Assembly (NCBI GenBank): GCA_013397455.1
Contig: VYZB01000133.1
Span: forward strand, 5,314-69,313
DNA: 64,000 nucleotides
Source of the DNA: Crotophaga sulcirostris
Lineage: Eukaryota; Chordata; Aves; Cuculiformes; Crotophagidae
Direction of reading: 5' to 3'
A program made the position numbers and the translations under genes. The notes under the pieces were generated by a model. The model made no database searches, had not been told where the DNA came from, and saw nothing but the letters and a program-made list of their open reading frames with translations. Every line of letters begins with the position of its first letter. Position 1 is the first letter of the stretch. Positions 35,839-49,019 of this stretch are shown in pieces.

Positions 35839-38800
35839 CATGGCAGGAAGCACCATTGTTCCACTGTATGAATCTGTGTTAGATCCACACCTTTCTTTTT
35901 TCGTTGCCTCATCTTAAGGATACTGGAGATTCAGAACAGTTCCTAGAAAAGTTCTTAGAAAACCCAGTGGGTCACTGATGATTTGAAGTATGGCATAGAT
36001 TGAAAACAGAGGAAGATTAATTAGGCTCAGTTTGGAGGAGGGTCAATGACAATGATATATGAAAAACTAGTGAAAAATCTGTTTAATACTTAAGAAAAAT
36101 GGAAAACAACGTTGAGCATCTTTGTACTTTATACAAAAAATATTTGCTTCAAACTTAACTTTCTGAATACTAGTATCTTATAGAATCCTAAAGGATGTAA
36201 GGGTTTATTTCAGATTATCTCCTGTAGCATCTAGCATACTGTAATATAGACATGGATATGAAGTTCTGTTCACACTAAAATTGTACTGTTCTCGGTATAA
36301 ATTGGAATTATGTATTACGTGAAGGCACTAGTAGGTTGGGATTGTGGTTTACCTGAAGGCACTAGTAAAAGCAATAGAAGCTACCAGTATTGTAATAATC
36401 AAATTTGAGTGTCTGGATCATTATCACGCATAATGGATGGAAGATTTTTTTAAACTGTTATTTCTTTCTATTTAATTTGAAGTACTGTTATACATCACCA
36501 GAAATTAGTTTTTAATCTGATCACTGCACTCATCAGAAACTGGGAGTTATTAAAATAATTTTTAAAAATACATTCCTGGTCAGATTCTAAGCTAACATTG
36601 ACCTTTTAAATCTGCTTGCTGTCAAGAAACAAGAAACCGTAACCATATTTATGAAAACCGAGAAAAAGTAGAAGTACCAAACTGAAGGCTCTTCCCATAA
36701 TAATGGAAAGCCACTGACAAAAACCAGTTTGAGGCTGTTTCCAGAACTTTCTTCCACACTGGGTACTGAAGTCCTAAGTCAAAGGAAGGAGGTAGAAACC
36801 TTATGCTGACCCCATATATCTTAATGAACAAACAACAAGACATTAGAGAACAGTTAAACAGTACTATTCATTCTACAATATGCACATAGCTTCAATTATC
36901 TTCCCAAACAGCTACCGACAGTAAAGTGTTTTTGAAAAATTATAAGCTATACTTGGAAATTTTATGCAATCACGGAGGAAAAAGATCCAATAAGTTCCAC
37001 ACTGCAGTCAAGCTGAACTTCTACAGAAATTCTCTTTTAAATTCCAATAACCAGAGGCTGTAGATCTCAGAAAAGAGAATGCAGGTATTAATGATATGAA
37101 GATGACAGATAATCCAAACCAACAGATAGGGAGCTCTGAGACTATGAAGACTGGACATAAGAACAGTTAAAAAAAAGGCACAAGCCTGTGTGGAAAATAT
37201 TTAGACTATGCAGTATTCTACAATAGTGATAGTGCAGCTCTGGTTTTGGACTCATTTCTGAAAATGAACAACGCAGCCCAGCATCTGCACATGTGACTAT
37301 AGAACAATAAACAGATTGCATCACTATGCAAGTTTTCCTGTCTTTCTGTGGTTTTTTTGCCTTTCATTGGTTAAATTCTCCCTTGAATATCAGTCAAAAC
37401 CAAGATAATCTACTTTGCAAAGATTAACCCCATTAATACCAATTAACACATAACAAAGAAGGCTTTTAATGTTTTACAGCAGCAGGATAAGAATTATGGT
37501 ATAGAGGAGGATTAGAGGGGATCACATATCTTTAGTTAAAGACATCTCATTAAATACTTTATAATAACCATGAGATTTTTTTTATTGAAGAAGTTGTTAA
37601 ACATGAACTGCAGTGGAGAAATTTCTCTCATATTGTTTAATACCTGGGAAAATAGGAAAATTACAGGTAGGGCTGACATACTAAGGCAAGCAAAGAATCA
37701 AAAATAGTACCTCCAGCTTGTGGAGACATTGTTCACTCTCCCACTACTGTGAAAGGCAATATTAACAATGAAAACAAGTCAGGAACGTGTTCAGGCAGCA
37801 GCTACATCACTTGGGACAGGCACTGCACTCAGCCATTGCTTCAAGTGTTTTGCATGCACCCTTGATATCCACTGGTAACACCATCATGCTAATGCCATAT
37901 CAACTCCCTGTTGAGTCAAACTGTCTTATGAGTTTCATCTCTGCATTTAAACCTAATTCTTCTAAAGAAAATCTCTGACCATTGCCAGTGAATTAATAAG
38001 TTTCCCAGAATTAGAAATTCAAGTATTGAATATTTTTAATATAAACTAACAAGTGTATATTTTAAAATAAAAATAGGATTTTATTTTCAAATTAAAATAC
38101 GTAGATTCTTCCTAGCACTCAATTAAGTTGTTTCAAAAACTTTTACTTAACTGAGAATAGGGTCCTCCTCTGCTAGAAATTTCTACAACAATAATAAAGG
38201 AAGAGCCCCTCTCCTGATGCCTTTAGAAGTACCATCAGAAAAATAGATGTTAAAAAGAAACATTTTTATCCTACATTTACAGAATTAATTTATAAACAGG
38301 AAAATTTAATGATTTTTTTTTTCATACAATGCCATAAATGTTTCCCTCCCCCTCTAACAGGTATGCTCAAACACTCATAGGAAGATTATTTTATTGCACA
38401 TATTAATTAATTTAGTTTATAAGAAACCACTGACATTAATTTGAGGCTTTTTTCCCCTTTCAGAAACAGAAGTCAGAAATATTTGAACAGAGGAATGCAC
38501 ACTGAAGTCCTTGGGAAATATATTTAATATTTCTAGTGCAGACATAAACTGTAAAAGGAATTTTTTTCCTCTGTATAAGTTGCTACCTTTAAAAGGCGTA
38601 AAAAAAAAAGATCCTTGCATATTTCATAAGAGCCAATTAATCTCCAGTCGAATGCTCTGTTCTGATCATCTGCTTTGCCACACCATATCCTTCTGCTGAT
38701 TTTTTTCCTCTTTTTTCTTCTAAAGAGCTAAGAATATATCGAGCATAGAATCTGGCACTCTGGGGAGTTCATGTAAGGAGATGCTAATGTCAGACCATGA

Positions 38801-41800
38801 AACAACCAGTTATTGCATTTCAATAATTATATTAATTTTACAAAGCTATCCATATAAATATAGTGACCTATATAAAACCTACTTGGTTGAACTGACACTG
38901 CTGCTGTCGTATATTGATTCAGAGCCCTCCTGCTCGCCCACATCCTTCTTGCTTGTTGCTAGGTAACCAGAAGGATTTCGTAAGCCAGCCTAAAACTGGA
39001 TTTTGGGTTTGGGCATGAACTTCAGTAATTTGTTAACTATTAAATACAGAAAATAGAACTCATTGGCTGATGGTAAAATTATCATCTTGAGAGTGTGTGC
39101 GCATATGTGTACATATGTAGTGCTGTGCAGAAAAGTAGAGTAATTTTGCCAGTAAAAAGCCTTGGTTCCTTTTCCATATATTCCACAGAATATCAAATGT
39201 ATCCATCTGCTAAAAAAATGCATTATCTCCTACTTGAACATTATATACCTTCCCAGTTTCAAGAAGCCATTATGAACAATGTGCTATTCAATAGCTTTAA
39301 AACTTCAGATGTAGTAACAGAACACAGATCAGTACTTATGTTAGTGTTCATCAAATTTCATTTAAAATACAGCAAATACTGTGAAAATAAAGAAATAATG
39401 CATGTGTATGATTTTTTTCACTTCTAGCAGGATTCTGCAGGAGCTTTCAGAAAAGAGAAAAGAGGTGCACATTTAAGGACATCAACCTCCCACAACAAAT
39501 TTGGTCACAGTATATTTTTGACTTCAGGATACAGTCAGAGTTATAATGGCAATGTCAAAGTTTATTAATCTCTCTACCACCATTTCTATAGTTATAGAAA
39601 GGCATATTTTACACCAATTCTATTACTCAGTTGGAGAAGGTACACATGCATCCTGTTCATTATCTCCTTCCTTTCCATAGAAGCACTCCCTTCAAAACTA
39701 AGACTTTCCTACCAGGACACTTGTCATTGAACTTTCTAATTCACAGCACCTGAGAGCCTGAAACCCCTTGTCTCTTTCACAGTGTTCCATGCTCTCCTTC
39801 AGGTATTTCCTTAAAAAGATATATTTTACAAAAGATTTGCAACTCAAGGTTTACCCCCTTGGTCTTGCTTAGACAAACGTTAGGAAATAATATGACAGTG
39901 CAAATTATCTGCCTGCAAATCACAGAATTTCCAAGAGGTGTGCTAACATAACACTGTTCACTTAGTCACCTGGCTTCCGTTACATCCCATCACTTCATCA
40001 CTAAAACATCACATCTTTTTATAAGAAATTCTCTCAGACTCCATCAGACTTTTTTTTCTCTGGTCACTGAAAAGACCAGCAGTGACAGAATTCTTCCAAT
40101 CTACAACCCTGGACTCAACGTGTGGCACAATCAGGAACCAGAAAAAAATATAATATAATGTTCCTCCAGAGTCCTCTATATTGTTTGTACCATGCCAAAG
40201 CAAAGATGCCAAACAATATGTGTGTGCAATGTTAAGTCCCGTGCTGAGGATTACATCTTTTCCTCCTACTTGTTGAAGATACCATAAGAAGCTAAATTAA
40301 TATTCCTGCACAACTAACAACAGCATTTTCAAACCTCAGAAATCTGATCGCACATGATTTAGTGGAAGGACCTAATAGTCAACTTATTGTGTTTTAAAAA
40401 TTGTATGGCACGTATGATTTTATTGACCCTACTACCTTGTAGTCTTCAATGTCTTTAAATGAAAATCAGGAATAGAATTCTCCATTTATCTAAGAAAACA
40501 AACAAACAAACAAAAATTAAAAAAAGAAACTATGTTTTCCGGTATCTCCCATCCTTGACTGTCATTTGAATTGTTTGTGCTTCCAATAAGACCCTAAGTA
40601 GCAAATTCTGATCCAGGAATGATGTAAACTATACACTGTCTGGATAACTGCAGTTGCCAAAGGGATCATGATGCAGAATTGTCTTACCCTGGAGATGTAC
40701 AGTTGCAGGTACTCAGAACAGATAAGAATGCCTATCTAGCTTTTGATGATGCTCCATGACCTGCTTTACCATTACACAGAAAAGGAGGAACAAAGCAAAA
40801 TTTCAAATGCAAATGTATAATAGAGAAAGAGTGGATAGTAATTTATATAGCGTAACATATGAGATATTTGGATTAGATTCTCAAGTACTGTGACTCTTCT
40901 GAGGTCAGTAGACATACTCAATTCAGACTTTCTGAGAACTGGCACACAAAAATCTGCATCATCAAAACATCAAATAGAGAGCAACATGCATACAAATGCA
41001 TTCTCCAGCACCAAAAAATAACACAGCATGAACAGAATGATTACATCAGACTGCTGTTTTATGAGTTCACCTATCCCAGTATGGCCACTGCCCACAGCAC
41101 AGTGACAGCACTCTCCTTTGTATTGTATCAACCAAACTACTTGCTCTCAAACACTTTTATAATCTATTCTTTATAGCTGGCTTCAAGATAAGGCTTTCTC
41201 CTCATATTTAGTTCTAATAAGGCCCCTTCCTTACAGTTCAGTAACCACAGACCTGTGACAAATGCTTAGTCTCCTTCATGGAGTGGGGCCCTATCCATTA
41301 AAAAAATAATATTTCAGAATATTTTCAGTCAGCAACTCCCCCATACCCAGAACAAATAACTATAATGAAAATAAGGTTCCCTTATAAAACCACATGGAGT
41401 TTTTAATTTCTTCTTAAAAGGAAATACTGTGAAAGAAAGTCCTATTCCTCCCCACATAACTTTGTCATTATCATTTGTCTTAACTCACATAAAGAATAAC
41501 AAGAAGAAAACCATACTTGCTTGCAGGTTACTTTTCAAGTTACTGATGAAAGAATATTTTTTAAACATACAACCCATTTCTCCTAACTTAAAATTCAGAA
41601 TACCGATGAAAATATTTTTAGTGACTTTTAATCTATTCCAAAATTATTTTTCTATGATAAGATTGTGCTGTGCAAAGAAATTTATTTGAATGCTTCAGCT
41701 ATGCTGGTTATGTGAGATTTACTCAGTGACTCCACCTCATAATTATTATTTATTATTAAATTAAACATTTTTTTAAGATTTCAAATACTCTTTATAATCA

Positions 41801-44440
41801 CACATACTCTTCAGTGTTTATACTGGTCCTTTTTTGTTAGCCTTTCTATTTGGGAAAAAAAATAAAGCATACAGTTTCTTGTTAGCTTTGCTTTTCAGTT
41901 CACATGAACTGAAAGCAGCAGCAAATTTTTGGGTGGTTAACACTGGCAAAAAAGTATATCTTTGCATTTGAATGCTGAAGTTAGGAAATACTTGTTTTAC
42001 TCCTGTGTTCTTTATTAATTGAGAGAATAGTAATTAATTTTAAAAATACTGATTCTACAGCATACTACTGTTATGTACAATGTTATAACACACTGCTGAG
42101 GAAACAGGTTTCCTGAATAATTGTATCACAGGAATGTATTCAACTTCAATTAAATCAGTTAGACACTAGGCATTCAAAGAATTTTGTTCAGCCTTGAAGA
42201 GTAAAAGAGAGTAAAATAGAATAATAAATTAACAATAAAAACACCTTTATGATCACATGATTTATCTATGATGACAGCTTGGAGATTTAGTGCCAAGCAT
42301 AAAGACACAATCTTCGATATTAAGCTTTCCAACTATTTCTTAGAAAAAAACATTAATGTTAATGAAACAATAATCCTACATTCTAGGACATATCATATAT
42401 GCCAGGGCCCAGAAGGAAGTAAGCACAGCATTCACACAGTGAAAGGGAAAAGAAGAAAGATTGCTTTCTATCTACGACACAATGTAATTTAACTGATCTT
42501 TGCCTCACATTGCTCCATTATAAAATAGATATCATGCTTCACTAAGGGTAAGTAAAGGCAGTCTGAACTTTGAGATGAATACAACAAGACCACTCCCCAG
42601 ACAGAGATGAAAGATGCTAAATATTATTTTAAACACAAAATCCAGAGACTTTTAAATATATGCGTATACACTGAAATAATTATTTTCTAAATACATGAAA
42701 GCAAACAGAATGGAAACTAGAATTGCATATCAATCAGTTTCCTTCGCTTTGTTCACGGTGCCCTTTACACAACTTACTGTTAGCTGCAAGCTCTGCGATG
42801 CCTCCAAATTCTTAGCAAATTTATTTTTCCAACAGAGAAGAGCTGAGCTCAGTGTTACATCACTGCAGGGTCTCAACAAGCTTGTTTCTGTTACCTTCCA
42901 CAGGCTTCAAGAACCCTTCCTCTCCATGTGCCCACCTGCTCCTGGGGAAAAGCCCTTGCTCTCGCAATGGAAGCTCCCTCTGCCCCAGGTGCTCATCAAA
43001 CACAATCACTGGGAAGAAACAACTCAGGCACCTTTTATTGCAATTTCCCTCCTCTAACAGATGAGGAGGATGGAGACTGTAAGTGTTTGTAAACTACCTG
43101 AAAGAACCTAATAGAAGTTTTAGTGAAGCTGGAATTGACACCAATTCTTTCTTACCTCTCTGGGCACTAATGTCCACTCTCTTTACGCGCAGTTAATTCA
43201 TAATTCTTCAATGTGTTGTTTCTTTCCATAAGGACTTTCTGCATTTTAGTTGAATCAATCTCCCTGGAGACCAAACACTTTACACTTCATGTTTAAGATA
43301 AGTTTGAATCAGATAAGACCGAATGCTTTCCTAAAAGAAAAAAAAAAAACCAACAATCTGCTAAAGCTTGCTTACTCAAGAGAAACCTTTCTCTGGAAAA
43401 TGGAAGCTGACAGCCTTCCCCAGGTGAAGTATATCCTCCAGCTCTGTCTCTTCTGATAATTTCTTGCATCTGTGCCTGTAACTTCCCTGCATGCCTTCCC
43501 TTTCTTCCCGGAGGATGGAAAATGCTCTTTTGTTTGCCCTTTCTCCCAAAGCTAATGTTTAAGAAAGCTACAAGATAAACAAGGGGTGTGTTGTATTATT
43601 TTGTCACATCTCACACCATCTGAATATACTGTCACTGGCCACAGACTTTGGCAGTGCTTTCACAGGTGCACAGCAGGCACAAAACATGACATATCTATCA
43701 AGTAGCACCATAAAATCATGTATTGGTTTTACTTGGAGATCATGACTTGTTGACCCTTCCATCTGAAATTCTTAGAGAACCGCTGAATGTCTGAGAAACA
43801 CAAATGAAAAAGAAAGCCCAGCCTTAGCAAAAAGAGCCTCAGCAGTAATGAGTTGCATTCACATTGCTTTTGTTATTTGTGTTTCAAACACATTCTGCAA
43901 ATGTGAAAACTGCTTCAAAAAATCATATAAAGGGTTATTTATGTGGTGATTACATAGACCAGTGGCAAAACCAGAATTGATACAGAGACATTCACTTTCC
44001 CAACACTTTCAGATACCTAAGCTAGAGTACTCCGAATTGCCTGGTGGAGTCTTACCATCTTTTTTATATATATATACTCAAGGAAATGTAGTTTCCTGTC
44101 ATATAGCAGATCCACCATTGTATGCAGGGGGTAGACTCTTACTGCAGGGGTAACAGCGCCCTGTGCACACCAGAACTTTTGGTGAAAGCTTTCCTCCTTT
44201 GCCACATATGTCAGTGGGAGCTAGCCACCCAACAAGAAGTGCACAGAGTAGATCTGCTGAAAAGCATAAGAGCCACAGGACAGTGTATGTATGTATGCAT
44301 ATATACATATATGCGTGTGTGTGTACAAAATAGAGGAAAGTATGGAATTTATATTTAGGTTCAGTCATTTTTGTCTTGAGTGATTTATTTCTTTTAGGTT
44401 TTTTTTTCACGGACTCTTTACACAAACATATGGATTCATG
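35839..44440. other. AT-rich non-coding stretch
   Basis: No supported gene. A 13-bp direct repeat (GAAGGCACTAGTA) occurs twice near 36321 and 36355. A GTAT/ATAT/GTGT microsatellite lies at about 44285-44325 and a TA tract near 44064-44075. Open frames are short and without family features. Confidence 0.55.
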
Positions 44441-44770
44441 GATTCTCACAAAGGCAAGGAGGAGAAACAGGTACTGATCTCTTCTCTCTGGTGACCTATG
44501 ATAGGACTAGAGGTAATGGCCCGAAGATGTGCCAGGGGAGGATTAGATTGGATATTAGGAAGGGGTTCTTCACCCAGGGGGTGGTGGGGCACTGGAACAC
44601 CTCCCCAGGGAAGTAGTCATGGCACCAAGTCTGCTAGTATTCAAGAAGCATTTGGACAATGCCCTCAGTCACATGGTGTGAATGTTGGGAATGTCCTATG
44701 TAGGGATAGGAGTTGGACTCGATGATTCTTTTAGGTCACTTCCAACTCGGGTGATTCTATTATTCTATGA
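44441..44770 (+). mobile_element. CR1 3' end fragment, plus strand
   Basis: It covers the last part of ORF2 and the 3' UTR (GATAGGACTAGAGGTAATGG, GGATATTAGGAAGGGGTTCT) to a full tail ending ATTCTATTATTCTATGA. The text is very similar to 24950-25200, so both copies belong to one subfamily. It is directly followed by another CR1 with no spacer. Confidence 0.9.
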
Positions 44771-45332
44771 CCTGATGAGATGCACCCCAGAGTCCTGAGG
44801 GAATTGCCTGCTATGGTTGCCAAGCCGGTCTCCATGATGTTTCAAAGGTCATGGCAGTCAGGGGAAGTCCCTGGTGACTGGAAGAAGGGGAACATTGTGC
44901 CCATTTTTAAAAAGGGTAGAAAAGATGACCCTGGGAACTACTGACCTGTCAGCTTCAGCTTTGTGCCTGGGAAGATCATGGAACAGATCCTCCTAGAAGC
45001 TATGCTAAAGCACATGGAGGACATGGAGGTGATTGGAGACAGCCAGCATGGCTTCACAAAGGGCAAGTCAGGCCTGACCAACCTAGTGGCTTTCTGTGAT
45101 GGGCTGACCACATCAGTGGACACGGGAAAAGCAATGGATGTAATCTATCTTGACTTCTGTAAAGCCTTTGACACAGTCCCCCACAACATCCTTCTCTCTA
45201 AATTGTTCAAGGCCAGGATGGAGCAGCCTGGGCTGCTGGGAGGTGTCCGTGCCCACGGCAGAGAATATGGAACTGGATGGGCTTTAAGGTCCCTTCCAAC
45301 CTAAACCGTTCTATGATTCTGTCATTCTAATG
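44771..45332 (+). mobile_element. CR1 with internal deletion, plus strand
   Basis: It begins in the 5' part of the reverse-transcriptase domain. The open frame 44963-45304 reads through [32 protein letters not shown] and [19 protein letters not shown]. Near 45203-45210 it jumps straight into the CR1 3' end (GGGCTGCTGGGAGGTGTCC, AAGGTCCCTTCCAACCTAAA) and finishes with a tail at 45332. The reverse-transcriptase catalytic FADD and the entire C-terminal half are missing between these points. It is inactive. Confidence 0.88.
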
Positions 45333-47190
45333 ACTTTACGGACTGACTCTCAATTAGACACAAAGAGAGACACAACCATATAATGCTTCAAAGGTAGTGA
45401 ATGAGAGCAGATACTTCCATAAGTTAGGGAGGATACAAAAAACAGCAATGCATATTTAGATGCTACAATTGTGTATCATGAAGAAGATATACAATTAAAA
45501 GTTACTCAGCTTTTGAGAAAGTACTTTTCATGAAAAATGCTGAAATTTTAAATAGATACAAGGAAAAAGTCTTCTGATCTGAAACATAATAAAATCCAGA
45601 GAAAATGCTACATAGTAGTGCCTAGTTATCTTCTTGGGACTCTTCTCTCCCCATTACCATTGCATTTTATTTATTCTTCCTTGCCTGGTTGAGCCCTTTT
45701 TTATTTCATTGTCGTGATAGGTGTGCCAAAGCTTCCTTTCCAGTACAAAACTGACTGCTTCCCCACAGGAGTGTCAGAAATCAGCAGAGAGTTGAAAAAC
45801 AGCCAGAACCAGTATTTCTTCAGACAGGAACAAGAGGTCACAATATTTCCAACAGTACTCACATCCATCCTCATAGAAACACTGCTGACAAAGGCAATAG
45901 AATCTATAAAAAAAAATATAAAATAGCAAAACAAAATAATCTCTGTCATGGAAGTCTCAGGAAAACCCATGGGACTTGTCAGTGTTATTTCTTTACTCAG
46001 ACTGATAAGGGCTTGGTGACTTATCCAAGTCAAATATAGTAACTGTTCTTAATCAGAAAAAAAAAAAGGTTGGGGTAGGAGAAACACTGTTTAGGCACTT
46101 GCTTTCTAGAAATATGAGAGCACTGTTGTTTTTTAAAGTGTAGGTTTATACAATCTGGAGTCCTTTCATAGTCTCAATATCCAAAGCCATCAATATCTTT
46201 TTTCTAACTCCTTGGAATCTGATCAAATGCTTCATCACAAAGAAAAGTTTGTTCCAACAAGAAAAAAGAAAAAAGACTATTTCAACCTGAAAGATAGTTA
46301 ATTAACACATGACAGGTGATCAATAACTCTGATCTTATATACAATATTAAAATCCATACAAATTATTTTTTAAACTGCCTTGCAGAATCAAATAGTAACT
46401 AGTTGTTTAAGAGTCAGTGGACTTAAACACCTAGTACCCAGATGTGCAGGGACTCTACTTAGTAACACAACACTGACCTGTCTTTTGTCTTACTGACCAC
46501 TGGAATTCAGTTCCAAGACAGGCTGGGAAGATGGGTGCCACAGTAAGACTTTTCCAGAAGACGATAGTTGAACAGCTAGACCTGCTTGATATCACGTGCA
46601 TACTGTCAAAAAACAAAAATCAGATTTCCACCTCCTTGCTCAGACAACTAACTGTCCTTTTGAGGAACTAAATGAGTGAATTAAATAAAATTCAACTACA
46701 TGTTATAGAATTAAATTAGTTGTAGGGGTTGGATTAATTCTGTGGTCCACTAACTCCAGTTCCATTTTACTTGATTCTTTCTCAGCTCATTTATTCCACC
46801 TTTCTCTTTTTTTTTCACATTTCTTCTTTTATTCCTTTAATCTCACATATAGAATAATTTTAAAAAATAATACACATATACAGACACATGTGTGCATGCA
46901 TAGCATTCCAAGATGTAATTTCTCTTTTTAAATTTTGTCTTGGTTTTGTATTTTTTTTTTGTAATTTGGTTGCATTTAAGTAAACTACTGTGAAAGGAAC
47001 AGAAGTACTTTTCAAGTAAGCAGAAGTCAAAGACTTTTTTTACTAAAATAAAATACTATTGCAATATTCATGCAAAACTGTCTTCTTCAAACTAGGATAT
47101 GAAGCCTATATTGCTGTTGTAGTAGAGGATCAAAGTAATTAAGGAATCTTTCACTTCATAAGCCATTTTAAGTAGATTGAAAATACTGAA

Positions 47191-47250
47191 GTTAGTACAA
47201 CTAAATACAATATTAATTTACTTTTCTTTTCTCCAATGCTGTGATCAACC
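47191..47250. repeat. Dispersed 60-bp direct repeat, copy 1
   Basis: It runs from GTTAGTACAACTAAATACAA to AATGCTGTGATCAACC. It shares nearly all positions with 48954-49019, in the same orientation about 1.76 kb away. It does not match any element I recognise. Confidence 0.75.
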
Positions 47251-48953
47251 AGAGAGTATTAAACATGAACCTCCAATGGATGGAGTTAGGATGACGTAGC
47301 AGAGAGTTCCCTTTCATGCTCTGTCTGGGGAACTGTTTCAGAGCTGAAAGCCCAGATTACATCATACATGTACTGCAAAATTTAAGATAACAGAATACTA
47401 TGGATAAGGCAGCCAGAATCCTTTCACAAGTGAATGATACAGATTTCAAAAATTTTGTTTGAAGATGCAAAGATCATCTGGGATATAGGACTCCCACTCC
47501 TTACTTTAATCATTGCATCTTACTCTTCCTTGCAAGTCCAATAACACCAAGAATGTTCTAATTTCTTATATTTTTCCCTAAGTTTTCTTATTTTTACATA
47601 AGATTTGATTTTCAAAATTCTCAAAAATAAGAGATTTTTTCCCCCTTTTTTATTTTATAAAAGATAGCCATAAAAGCATCTGATGATGTCAAAATTTCAG
47701 TGTCTCCTCCTCATTCCAAAATTCCATACCTCACTGGAGTTGCAGTATAGGAAAGATTAGTCTCTTATAAAAATCAGTCAGGTTTCACTGATTGAGCCCT
47801 TTAGCGAACACTCTGATTGATAGTCTAGGTGTAAGTTATAAATGTATGAAAGCAAAGGCTAAAATCAAGAAAAACTAAACACAATATTTTGTTTAACAGA
47901 TCTTACCTACGAAAATAATTACTTACTCTTATTGAAGCAAACAGCAGATAGATATTGAAGTACAGATGTTATTTGTCTTAATAGAGTTCTTATTACTGAA
48001 AAGAAATTCCCAGATTCCTTCAAACCAGCATTAGCATTTTGTCAAAATATGACTTGGCCATTTGTGTAAAACTTACATTGTAGATCTGTGACTTTGTTTT
48101 ATTCTTCAGGTTTTCAATAGTTCAGTGTGCCCTAAGCCTTAAAACATACTTGTGATTGAATGTGATAAAGAAAGTAAATATTCCCTCATTTCTAGTCATA
48201 GACTGCATGTCTGAAGCTGAGTTATTACACTCTGATTATTTCTGCATCTGTACTCTTAAGTGCAGAGCAGACAATGAAGTTGTTCTGAACCCAAAACTCT
48301 TCTGCCTTTCTGTGCTCTTCCAGCTGCAAATTACACACATCCACAGTTTCCATGAGGCTCCTCTATAAAGTAAGGCTACAAGGCCAATAGAAATTGCAGA
48401 TTTAGTGGGTATTTTTCCCAGAATCTCCTCAAGCCCATGCACTGCTCATGCCCTCTTGCTATTTCAGTAGTGATTGCTTTGGGTATTAGTCTACTGCAAT
48501 ACAAGTATATAATACCACCTCCATAATAAAATGTCTGCCACTACCTTCAGACTAACTGTAGATTGAATTTTAGATGCAAGTTTGAAATTACTTTTTTTGG
48601 TCAATACCTGCATAAATAAGAAAAAAAGGCATTAAATATTTCTACTAAGAAAAACAGAAACCCAGACAATGAAGTCTAAAAACTTATATCTTGAAGATAA
48701 TGCTAAATTATTTCTTCATTTGTTTCTTTTGGTGTTAAATTGCAAGGTAGCTTGTAACATTTCCTAGACCTTCACCTCCTGGACTTAGGAAAAAAAAGTG
48801 AAAATTTTAAAAAATGCTGTACTTAGCTCATGCCAAAATGGAATATAAACTTTAGAGCACGGTGAATACGTTGAAAAGATTTTCCATTGTCCACATTGAA
48901 AAGACTACAGTAGTGGTCATATCTAACATATAAAGTACTTTCCAAAGACCAAA

Positions 48954-49019
48954 GTTAGTTCTACTAAATACAAAATTAATTTACTTTTCTTTTCTCTTCT
49001 CTAATGCTGTGATCAACCT
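48954..49019. repeat. Dispersed 60-bp direct repeat, copy 2
   Basis: It runs from GTTAGTTCTACTAAATACAA to AATGCTGTGATCAACC. It differs from copy 1 by a few substitutions and an insertion of about five pyrimidines in the TTTTCTTTTCTC part. The sequences on either side do not match obviously. Confidence 0.75.

Noticed and set aside
42695..43057. 120-codon frame with a moderately exon-like composition
   Set aside because: The translation shows no recognisable domain, and I found no convincing splice sites or homologous family.
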